Shown: positions 23,891-33,767 of the stretch, one piece after another | Position numbering within the stretch: position 1 is the first letter of the stretch | Layout: each line of letters starts with the position of its first letter | Position numbers and translations under genes: made by a program | Assembly (NCBI GenBank): GCA_050084515.1 | Contig: CM114274.1 | Coordinates: 4,340,001-4,404,000, forward strand | Direction of reading: 5' to 3' | DNA length: 64,000 nt | Source of the DNA: Blasia pusilla | Lineage: Eukaryota > Marchantiophyta > Marchantiopsida > Blasiales | The notes under the pieces: model-generated | What the model saw: only the letters and a program-made list of their open reading frames with translations | Told to the model about the DNA's origin: nothing | Databases searched by the model: none

Positions 23891-24989
23891 GAAAGTTGAT
23901 CCACCAATTAGTAATGCCCGGTGGCTAACTTGGTTTTTCCTAAAAGAGACTTTTGGATTTAAACACCAAAACACTTATCCACACAAAAAAGAATGCTGAT
24001 CGATCGAGATCCTCGGATCCATGATCTCCACAAGAAAGGGGCCCACCTCGCCCTCAATCCCCCTAGTAGTCCCGACCTCGGCTCCCAAGAAAGCCTCGGG
24101 TTTGGAAGGCCTCGCTCCTACAAGTCCGTTTCAAGAAACTTGAGGACGTGTCCAATGGCACTTAATAAAGTCGCCACAAATGATCTCTTCGCTTCGGGGC
24201 CATGAATGGGATGAATTTAAAAATAATAATAAAACCATCTGAAGTTGAAGAATTAAAACATGATGCTTACAGGGGAGAAAGTTTCCAACAAATGAAAACT
24301 CTCCAAGTGACCTAATCCAGCCGTGACTTTGGGTGTTTTTGGAAAGGATGGGCACCCGTCGTCTACCATACTAGTTAGGATAAGTGAGGGACCGATGCAC
24401 GGTCTTTTAACCCTAAATGCCCGGTTATGCCATCCTACAAATCCGGTTACACCAGGTCCAATTGGCAAATTGTCAAATATGTCTTTGTGAACCCTACTTT
24501 AGTCCACCCCGTGGACTAGTTTGGAGGATTGCGCGTCCATTAAGGGTTGATTCCATGATACCCGTGGAGGTCCCTTCGACGAATGTTTTTTGCCCAAAAC
24601 GGTTATCAAACCAAGTATGGAAAAAGAAAATTTGGTTTCACTTACTTTCCATCATGTGTAAAGTAAGGTTAAATATGGTCGCTAGGACGATGGGAAAAAA
24701 TATTGCACATGAAAAAAATCGCCCATGGAATCAAGCACTTAGAAGTTTCAACTTAAAAAAAACAACTATGTAAACCAAGCCCCGGTCACGAACCTGACGG
24801 GTCGCTCTAGGTCCGGTCCGAGCCTGATTGTGAGAGGCTTCATATAGCTCGACTCATTTTTTGAGATGCTCGATTCAAGGCGAGTAGAGTATTGGTTCCG
24901 GAAAGGGTGTGGAAATGGTCGGAAACTTGGGAATAGGGCCGGTCGGAGGAAGGGAGTAGTTGTGTTGTGTGTGCCCCCTCCCTCTCGTG

Positions 24990-26016
24990 ACCGCTACTTT
25001 TACAGTACGTTTCCTAGGTTGAGGATGGTCTTTTCCCACTACACTCTTCACTCACAGCTTGTAGAGACTCCCTTCTTGTTGAGGCTAGAGTGGTTCTTCC
25101 CCCTTTCTCTTCCCTAGTTACCTCCGGACAGTCAGGGCTCCAATCTTCTTTGATGGAAGCCCACTTTGATGCATTGTTTAGAGCTACTATGTCCGACGGG
25201 AATATCCACATAAAGGTTCGGGCCTGTATTCGCTCTTGCTCCAGAAAGGGGGCAGGCTCATGGGTGGGGGCTCGTCCCCTCATCCCGGCTTTCCGCATCG
25301 CACCACTTACCTACTCTATAGCGATGCGGTTCCGATTGGGCGTGCCCAAACCATCGGTGGTTGGTTCGACACATTGCGAGTGTCGCCAGAGTTTGGATCC
25401 ACTTGGTGTGCATTTGGCACGGTGTCCACTTGGGGGTGAGAGGATAGCCACTCACGATGCAGTGCGGGATACTATGTTCTCTATTGCTCGGGAGAGTGGA
25501 TTCCATGTATAGAGAGAGAGGCACTACTCCATGCGGGATTCCCTTATCCGTGTTGATCTCTACATGACGAGGGAGTCTGAGGTGGTGGTAGAGGATGTTG
25601 TAGTGACGGATCCTACGTGGGAGGCGGTGCGAGCCCAAGTGGTGGCACAAGAGAGATTACTACAAGGAGCGGCGGCGGTGGCGGTCAAGAAGACCCACAC
25701 TTATAGTCGAATTCATGACGGACATCGATTTATCCCCCTAGCCATTGAGATGTACGGGGCTATGGGGAAGAGGTTTGACTCGTTCTTTACGGATTGCGCC
25801 CATCAACTCTAGTTGAGAAATGAGTTTTCCTTAACCATTGCGATACTTTATTGTAGGCAACAGGTCTCCATAGCTTTGCAGCGTGCCCAAGCAAATGGGC
25901 TTTTGCGGCGGGCTCAAGCGGTTGGAGACGGCAATGCTAGAGGCCCTCTTAGTAGTAGTCATAGTTCTCTAGATGTTGCTGATATTATCTCTGTTGTTGG
26001 TGATTTTGGTCGTTAG
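24990..26016 (+). pseudogene. non-LTR retrotransposon C-terminal half with endonuclease-like domain
   Basis: This is the best-preserved copy of the family's C terminus. From 25090 one frame stays open to 26016 except for two TAG codons (25510-25512 and 25810-25812). In order it shows ARPLIPAFRIAPLTYSIAMRF, the zinc cluster CECRQSLDPLGVHLARCP with R and H beyond it, HDAVRDTMFSIARESGFHV, then RVDLYMTR...EDVVVTDP, VKKTHTYSR, FIPLAIEMYG and QRAQANGLLRRAQ. The R-V-D-X12-D spacing plus a downstream Lys in KKTHTYS fits a PD-(D/E)XK nuclease as in R2/NeSL elements. Upstream similarity (YFYSTFPRLRMVFSHYTLH) begins near 24990. The N terminus and RT core are absent, probably through 5' truncation. Confidence 0.8.
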
Positions 26017-26165
26017 GAGGGAAGGCCCCCTTCTTTCTCCTCGAGGCCGGTTTTGGCCCCTTTTGAGGTTTTTTTTGGCTCTCTATGCCCCTCATCGGTA
26101 TCCTTATGGGTTTCCCATCCTATTTTCTATTTGCTTTTACGCTTTTTCTTCTTCTTTTTTCCCGT
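26017..26165 (+). repeat. 3' UTR of the non-LTR element, diverged
   Basis: GGAAGGCCCCCTTCTTTCTC, GGTTTTGGCCCC, GGCTCTCTATGCCCCTC and TATGGGTTTCCCATCCTATT follow the stop. They correspond to the UTR blocks at 9832, 29280 and 43634 with many changes. The pyrimidine-rich end near 26165 marks the border with base-balanced DNA. Confidence 0.6.
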
Positions 26166-26169
26166 GAAA

Positions 26170-28100
26170 AGTGGAAGTGCTAGAGCATGGACCACGAAAA
26201 CGCTTTTCATCATTTCATGGACGCTCCGTCTCTATTGGATGCTTCGCCGCGACTTTCTCACTCGTAAAATCCCAGTATGGCAGCTAAGGCGCGCGTCACG
26301 GTCAGCCTGCCGAGTTTCAACAGAAGGGCAGAAACGTGGGAGTAAGACCGCGGTTTCGAAGCTGAAACAGTTTGGGAATAGAGAAATATAGAAAGAAAGA
26401 ACTAAGAAACGTGTCCCTGTACCTGAGAAGAACTTCCAAGAAGTAGTACGTACCCACTTACCATTGATGCGGACTTACTGAGAGGCGTGACGGACAAGAC
26501 TCCTCTTTGTCGGGTGTCATCTCCCAATAGAGAGAGTCTCCCCCACCCACTGACGGTCACTCTCATGGTCTGGTCCGCTTCGCTCATGTCACTGAGATTC
26601 GAGTCCCATTGTCTCACTCGGAGCTTCCATATCCACAACGCGGAAAGCTTAATCGTAGACGAGCTTGAGACATCGACTTCCGTTTTACATTCCACGAAAA
26701 ACCACCGTCTTATTATAACTCCAGCCCGTGAAATGGCAAGTGTAATCACCGTAATGCAGCCGTGTAGTAGGTCTATCCACTTAACTGCCTCTGATGTCAT
26801 CGTTTCCATCCCACGAGCTCGTTCCCTTCCAGTTTCCAAGTTGCGGAGATCAGATCTTGGAAATGACCTTTATCTGTTGACCAATGGGCAGCACGCCTGC
26901 CGGCGGTTCTGCATTGTGCGGATCGTTGTGGTGTCAAATGAAAGGTGTGGTGATCTCGCTAGCATCTGCAAGACTCCCTCCGTCCGACGTAGGAGTTTCA
27001 CTCTGCGCTAACTCCTTCCCCTGAGGGCACGGAGATTTGTAAAACAACTAGTCTAGAACCGAAGGAGAGTAAATGTGCGAGTAGTCTATATGGCGAGTAG
27101 TCTCGAAAATATAGACCATTACGGGAGAATAATTTTCGGATGTGACGGCTAAAAATCTTTCTTTTATATGTCGGGCAGATAATGTTTCGGGCATGATAAT
27201 CGGTCCCGTGCGTAATACTCCACGTCCGCTAGTACGTGTGGAGGTGGATTGATTGATTCCTTGCGTTTAGTCCATCCATGCGATGGATGGACTAAACCGA
27301 CCAGTGTGCGGCCCATGGAGGGGGGAGAAAATCACACCTGTGAGGGGGAGGAAACCACACGTGGATAGGCGGTATAACAGAAACAAACAGCAGTTGTACG
27401 TAGAATAAGATACAGCCCGATATGAAATACTTCCATGCGTAATTTGTTACCCCAAAATAAATGCGAGCGAACTTTTCACGGCGAGGAGGTGGATGATAGA
27501 AGGCGGAGAAGGATGATGGTAAAATGAATCGTGATTTCGCGGTGGGATCGTCAGTGACGGGGAAAGCACTGCACGCGCAGTCTTCGACGTGAGGAGTCAG
27601 TGTCTTCGGTGACATTGTTGCAGTGAGTATACATAGTCCCGCGATCTTGAGTATAGGTCCAGCGCACGAAGAGGAAGCGTCTCGGGTGTTGCGCTGTACT
27701 AGGCAGGAGCTGCACGCGTTTTGGCAGATGCGCTTTTTAGCGGTTTTGATAACAATGGATCCCTTTTTGGGTGCTCGTCCTTTGGCGAGACTTCTTTTCG
27801 ACACGCACCGTCAGGACTCAGGAATCAGGATTCGGCCAGTGTAAAACCGGACGACAGAACTTCGAAACTGAAAGTTTCCAAACTTTCCAACATCACATCA
27901 ATGAATGAAACAAGGAAATTTCAACACTTTACATAGTTCTCGGAAATTCCCCTGAAGGCCAAAGCCTTGCACGCACCTTTATACTATACGTTTTTCCATC
28001 CGACGCAAAAACTTTGCTACAGGATGTAGACCGGTTATCATCCATCCATTCGCGGCGGCTAGCTTCCCGTGTTGCAAGAGGTCTTTCCTCACTAGCTCTT
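26170..28100. other. base-balanced segment without recognised gene
   Basis: Open frames of 145 (minus, 26402-26839), 174 (plus, 26487-27011) and 170 codons (minus, 27292-27804) exist. The first two overlap on opposite strands, and no frame has a domain I recognise. The segment has none of the window's repeat families. A 15-bp perfect hairpin lies at 27265-27297. Confidence 0.45.
27265..27297. repeat. perfect 15-bp hairpin, 3-nt loop
   Basis: GTTTAGTCCATCCAT and ATGGATGGACTAAAC pair completely around GCG. The arms contain a repeated CCAT motif, so part of the symmetry could come from a simple repeat. Confidence 0.8.
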
Positions 28101-28885
28101 CTCTCGTGCCAAACTGTCTAAAGCTGTCAAATGTGAATGACAGGGCATAAATATTTGGTCGGTATTTTCAAGATGCCCTCCCCTTTTGGAGGAAATATAG
28201 AAACTGATATTATTATTGCGGTTAGCTTCATTCTTAAAACTTTTCGCAGCGTGTCCCTTGTACAATCTTTTACGTTTAAATTTTCTTTAATATCGAGGCG
28301 AAAATGAAAAAAGAGAAGATACATGTGGAGTTAAAAGTTTTTTTTCTAATCTCTTATAAACTTTTCACGTCCCTCTCTTCTTCTTTATTTTTTATCTAAT
28401 GGTTGAGAAGGAAATTTAGATTTTGGGTCATAAGAAATTCTTTTATGAGCCATGAGAGGTAATAAAGTTATTTTTTTAAAATAATTACTTTGAATTACTT
28501 TTTTCCTCATGAAGGGTATTCATATGAAAATGTGTATATTTTATTACTTCCAATAGTTTTTTGCGTCTGAAAACTCCAAAATTGTGACAGTTTTCCATGG
28601 GCTTCACATGGTAGTCTTGCCATACATGTCCAATGGAATTTTCTTAAAGTCAACTTTCTATTGTCAAAAAATATATACAAAAGTTTCCAATCAGGAAAAT
28701 TTTTATATTTTACTTCCTTTAGGCCGAAATATGATACATAGACAAATTTTCTTTTTTCCCAATGTTGGAATTTCATTGGATCCCTTAGTTACCATTTTTT
28801 TTTATTTCCATCCACTTAAAAAAATATATTGTATAGGGGATGTATTGTGTCAAATTCCAAATTGCGTGAAAATTCATATTTTCCC
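28101..28885. other. AT-rich DNA, no recognised gene
   Basis: Only composition-driven frames rich in Phe and Lys are seen. It is the target region of the retrotransposon insertion that follows. Confidence 0.5.
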
Positions 28886-28897
28886 TTTGGAATCATT
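28886..28897. repeat. target-site duplication, left
   Basis: TTTGGAATCATT occurs here and again, without a mismatch, at 29407-29418. The two flank the truncated non-LTR copy. Confidence 0.85.
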
Positions 28898-29406
28898 GCG
28901 CGAGCCCAAGTGGTGGCCCAAGGGCGAATGCTACAAGGAGCGGCGGCGGCGGCGGCGGCGGCGGCGAAGAAGACACATATCTACAGTCGACTACACGAGG
29001 GACACATCTTCATCCCCCTGGCCATAGAGATGTATGGGGCTATGGGGGAGAGGTTCGACTGTTCTCACGGATCGCGCCCATCATCTCCACTCGAGAAATG
29101 GGTTGTCCTTAGCTCGCGATTCTCAGATTGTAGGCGCTGGTCTCCATAGCGTTGCAGCGTGCCAGGCTAATGGGATTTTGCGGCGGGCTCAGCCGTGGGA
29201 GACGCCGGCGCTAGAGGCCCACTTAGTAGTAGTCATAGCTCTCTTGTTGTTTGATATTGTCTCTTGTTGGTGAGTTTTCGTTAGGGGGAATGCCCCTTCT
29301 TCCTTTTTCTGGTCGTGTTGTGGCCTTGTGTTTTGACTCTTTGAGTCCCCTCTTTGTACTTCCGATGGGTTTTCCATCACTGTTTTTATCAAGTGCATCT
29401 TTGTTT
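28898..29406 (+). mobile_element. 5'-truncated non-LTR retrotransposon insertion
   Basis: A 509-bp insertion that begins abruptly inside the endonuclease-like domain (ARAQVVAQGRMLQGAAA) and runs through KKTHIYSRLHEGH, FIPLAIEMYG and GERFD, then, after frame changes near 29055, to the conserved 3' UTR (GACTCTTTGAGTCCCCTC, GATGGGTTTTCCATCA). It has perfect 12-bp flanking duplications. A run of nine GCG triplets (28940-28966) lengthens an Ala stretch just before the conserved Lys-Lys pair. A 5' truncation with a target duplication is the usual product of target-primed reverse transcription. Confidence 0.9.
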
Positions 29407-29418
29407 TTTGGAATCATT
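29407..29418. repeat. target-site duplication, right
   Basis: TTTGGAATCATT, identical to 28886-28897. Confidence 0.85.
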
Positions 29419-31464
29419 CAAAACTCTCACATTAGAGAAATAAAATTACAAAAGGTTAATAACTTTAAGTGGTTCTTTAGCATATTTTCCCTTCATATGT
29501 TGAGGAGAAAGTATCCACAATAGCTTTTTCCATTGATGAAAAAGGAAATTAGAGTCAATTGGAAGAGCTTCTAATCTACCCACCTCTTATGGAGTGTAGA
29601 TATATGTCGAGTAGGTGGTACGAACTTAGCTTCATGGTCAAGATAGAGTTTTCTTATGGATTTAAGGAGCTCACGACTTGCCCCTCCCGCTACTATTGTT
29701 CACAACTTCCCAACCACTTGGTCCACTCTTGAGTCTTGACACCCTCATACTCCTCCGGGTCGTACCACCATCTCTCCCTCTTCCCCTTGCCCTTATATCT
29801 ATCAAACTTGTTTATTTCTGTGCAACCTTGAATGGGCATGGCCATGTTTGTGTGGTAAGATCCATTTTCCTTAAATTTTTTATTTTCCAACATCCCATTC
29901 TATTATCACAATGTCATGGTGAATTTAATTATTTAAGGGTTCTACCTCCTACTATGGGTTGAATGTAAGCCAATGAGAATCATGATTCCTATTTATTTAA
30001 TTTGTAGGGTAGGGGTTGAACCTCCACACATGATTGGCATATCCTAATTGTAATTAACTAGCTACTAAGTGCATTACAACATTTTCCAAATTCAATGAAA
30101 GCGTTTCCTCTCAATATTTCTCATCCAATCTCTTGCTATATGTTACTTTCTTGTTTTGAGCTAGCCTTTGTTCACTCATTGCATCCTTTCACTCAGATTT
30201 TAGAGAAGAATTTATATAAGGACTTGTCAAGTTTTTTTCTTAATCTTAATCATGAAAGTTACAAATAAGATATTAAAAAAAGTTCAAACTTTGTATAGTG
30301 TTTCCTTGAACATTTTAGTCTCTACTCAAAAAAGGGGTAGTGTAAAGGCAGGCCTGGCCTAGGATAGAATTATAGGGGCGTGGGATGCAAGAAAGTCTTT
30401 TCACAAGGAAATGTCCACGGGCATTGACTTCATATAGGTGCAACCTTATTCATAGCCCACATAATGGAGAAGTCTCGAGAGCATAAATGTCCATGGAGAC
30501 TATAATAGAGTAGGAGAGTAATAATAATGCATTTCAAGATGTTGCAGAATACCAACCAACCCATGTGTTGTTGAGTTCTTAATTCTATACTTACGGAGAC
30601 TAGGGAGCCAAAGATTGGACTCAATTTGAGTTGAGGAGAGCAACGTTGGGTATAGTAGTTCTTGAAGATTCATAGTAGTTACTTTACATTTAATATGCAA
30701 TATTTGGGATAATTTAGGTTAGGAATTGACATTCCTAGTAACTAGTAATAATGACACTATTGGCTTAGTCATATAGAGAGGGCTCTGATTCGAAATAGGA
30801 GTCATGACTAAAACAAAAAAAACACTAATTAACTATAAAGTTTTACTTTAGAAAAGTTGAGGTAGGATTAGTGGCGATATCACATAGGGATTAAGCATCA
30901 ACCATAGTTATGTCGGCCAAGAAGAATGTGCAAGCCAACAAAACGGATAGGCAAATGTGGATGACTACAGGCCAATCAAATGGAAAATACAAATCAATAA
31001 GTATATTATGCGCATCTTAGAGGATATCTTTGATGCTATTGTTACGAAAATATGTTCAATTTATTGGATTTAGGAGCCATATACCATAAATCATCTATTA
31101 GATTGGAGAATAGGCAAAAGATTGAAGTTTAGGGCAATGCTTCTTACAAGGATTCCCATTTATACCCATGACGATTTTTATCATCATTTGGGTTGAATCA
31201 AGTTCAAGTTTTAGTAGGATCATGGATAGGATCTTTGGTAGGTTTGATTAATGTTATATTCATGATATCATGGTTCTCAATTCCATGATAGAGGAGAATG
31301 AGTGACATGAAGCATGAGTATGTCAATGATGTTAATTATATGGGCTAAAGTTACATCCAAACATTTAAAGGTGAAATTTCTTCCGACATAAAATTGAGGA
31401 TCTAGGTCACAAATATGTCGAAGTTGCTTAAAGATTCAAATGCTCATTTTACACATTCCAAACC
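29419..31464. other. AT-rich intergenic DNA
   Basis: No frame above about 94 codons has any sign of coding, and no repeat shared with the rest of the window was noticed. Confidence 0.5.
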
Positions 31465-31472
31465 CTAAAAGT

Positions 31473-31780
31473 CATGGTTGCACAAAACTCAACAAGTCCT
31501 TACCTAGGACGATCATGGATGGAAATGTGTGGACATGCCCACATACATGGATTGCAAGATGGATGTGGGGCCCATAATTATAGCTTATGGTAGAAGGTAA
31601 GGAAGGGGTGGGTGGGGCAATAAGGGGGGGAGGGAGTGGAGGTAGAGGAAGGAATAAACAGGAAAGTGCGGAACATGGGGGCAAGTAGGGCCCATTTGAT
31701 CAAGTCCTTCCATAGGACGGAAGTAAGTCTGCAAACGTAGACATGCCCACGGACACAAACTTTGTCCACATGCAACCTTG
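31473..31780 (+). mobile_element. hAT-like miniature element, copy 2
   Basis: It begins CATGGTTGCACAAAACTC and ends CCACATGCAACCTTG. The flanking 8-bp repeats are CTAAAAGT (31465-31472) and CTAAAAAT (31781-31788), with one mismatch. It shares with copy 1 the central AAGGCAAG/GGAGGGAGTGGAGGT region and the GGACGGA...GTCTGCAAAC block near the 3' end. At 308 bp it has no coding capacity. Confidence 0.85.
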
Positions 31781-31788
31781 CTAAAAAT

Positions 31789-33445
31789 TCCATTTAAGTT
31801 TGTGCATATAAGAGATTTCGAACTTGCGAGATTCTATTGACAAAATTTCCAAGGTTTTAATTTGATTACAAAGCCTCTTACTATGATGAAAAAATCAAAT
31901 CATACGTGGTAGTGGGGGATGAGTAGGCCAGAGATTTTCAATAGCTCAAGATATATTAATGTCAAAATCGATATTGAGAATACCGATCTAGGGGTGTACA
32001 ATACATACTGATAAGAGTATGTTGGCACTTGGGACTATAATCAACCAACATGATATTGAGTATAGACTACATGCAATAATTAATTTACGATAGCCACTTA
32101 AATGATATTTTCTATGAAAAGTATAATTTATATGAGGGAAAATGCTTAATTATATTGTAGATCTTAGCACATTTCAAGTGCTGTGTTTTTTGTAATCCTT
32201 TTACTCTTATCATTTTAAGTGCGTACGTAACGAAGTAAGAAAAGATTCCATATAAGCTTTCAAAATGGGCTCTTTTTGTTATCAAAATATGACTTTCAAG
32301 TGGAGCATCGACCAAGATAGCTCAACTGGGATGCAAATGGGATAAGTCATAACCCATGTCTAAGTTAGCAAGATGCAATCAGAGCTTTATGGTATGATAA
32401 AAGTGATAAGGGGACGATGCTTGGATGCCACTCCCAATTGGGGTTATTATTGATGGGCAAGGTCAAATGCGGAGTCCCCATATCTAGAGGTTGGTGTGAA
32501 TTTTTAAGGCAATAGATGGTTGAGATACCCACGATGATGGAGTGGTGTTGGAGTATTTGTGCATTGGCAACATAGTAGGAAGAATAGTGCTAAGGAGTAC
32601 GATTTCATCCTACCATGAGCCATAAGGTTTAGATGGAAGGGAACACATGCTCTATGAGTTTGGGAAGATAAATGACATATTAGTTGTCCTATGGTATAAA
32701 TAGAGTATCTTCAAAACGTATTCGAGGAGGGTAGATATCAAAACTTGAAGCGAGACTTGAAGGTCAAGGATGACATATTGCGTTGCGAATAGCTAAGTCT
32801 ATGATGCCCACGCTAGCGGAGACCAGAGAAAAAAGTCATGATGGCGGGTCCAAGGAGGAAAGACCTTGGTGTAACCCACCAAAGTCAAAACTTAGAGTAG
32901 CCAATCATATGACTAGGAAGGGCGGCGGGACCAACATTTGGCGAGAAGTGCATGTGTCTTATAACTAGTCTTAGGTGAGAAAGACATGTAGTTACTCGCG
33001 AGGACAAAAGCAAGGCAAAAAAGATAGGAGATCTTGGAGCCAAGCACCAAGTTAAGGGTGAGAAACAATAAATACGTGAGTAGTCAAGATAGGGGAGATA
33101 CTACGAGACTAGTCACGAATTGGAAAGGGGGACAAGATAACCATGAGATGCCAAATGGAAACTCAAGATGGGTGCTAGCCATGAGACACATAAAACATAT
33201 GTCCAAGCTCTAAGATGTGTTTGGGGAGCCGAGAGTTGCATAAACTGCAAGAAGCTTCTGCCGAGCCATCTCGATGGATAACTAGTCAAATGCAAGTTTG
33301 TGGGTTTTGTACAATGTTTGGATTGAGGGCCAAAATCAAGGGGCGCGAGGAGGAAAATGGAGAATGTGGGGTTCCTTTGGAGAATCCTAGAAGAAACTAT
33401 AGGGGGCACCACTCTCCCTCTCCATCTTCTCAAGTCCTTGAACTA
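31789..33445. other. intergenic DNA, nothing recognised
   Basis: Open frames are at most 106 codons and lack motifs. From about 32500 to 33440 the plus strand is unusually purine-rich (many GGAG, AAGG and GAGA), but no ordered repeat is visible. Confidence 0.5.
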
Positions 33446-33450
33446 GAAAT

Positions 33451-33762
33451 TATTGAAGATTGAGTTACAGTCAAGCTCATGAGACACCTGAACTGCTACA
33501 TTTGGTACTCACACGAAGTAGGGAAGCTTAATCTTGGTTAGTCAGTTAAGCACGATTATCTTAACTAGGGTTAGTTAATCACAGTTAGTCTAACTCGAGA
33601 CTATGGTTAAGGTTAGGGTTAGGGTTGCTTGTACATACCCTATATAATTGAGAAGAGGACCAACCTCCAATCATTCTCTCATTGCAAATTTCGTTCTCCA
33701 TGGTGGTGTGTGTATGTGAGAGCCGTTTCCCACCAGTTATGCTTGTTTAGCAATTTTCCAGA
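33451..33762 (+). repeat. solo LTR of the copia A family
   Basis: Its 312 bp are close to both LTRs of element A, from TATTGAAGATTGAGTTACAG to CAATTTTCCAGA. There are no internal element sequences on either side. The perfect 5-bp duplication GAAAT (33446-33450 and 33763-33767) shows that this was an independent insertion, later reduced by recombination between its LTRs. It contains the telomere-like run GGTTAGGGTTAGGGTTGC. Confidence 0.9.
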
Positions 33763-33767
33763 GAAAT

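Larger units (their letters stand above)
21651..24860. other. AT-rich intergenic DNA
   Basis: No gene is recognised. It holds the diverged duplication at 21960-22770 and the palindrome at 23871-23890. Confidence 0.5.

Noticed and set aside
26402-27011. Overlapping frames of 145 (minus) and 174 (plus) codons as genes
   Set aside because: They lie on opposite strands over the same bases, in base-balanced DNA where such lengths arise by chance, and neither has a recognisable domain or gene-like context.
33606-33630. Interstitial telomere repeat
   Set aside because: The TTAGGG-like units are part of the copia A-family LTR, not a separate telomeric insertion.
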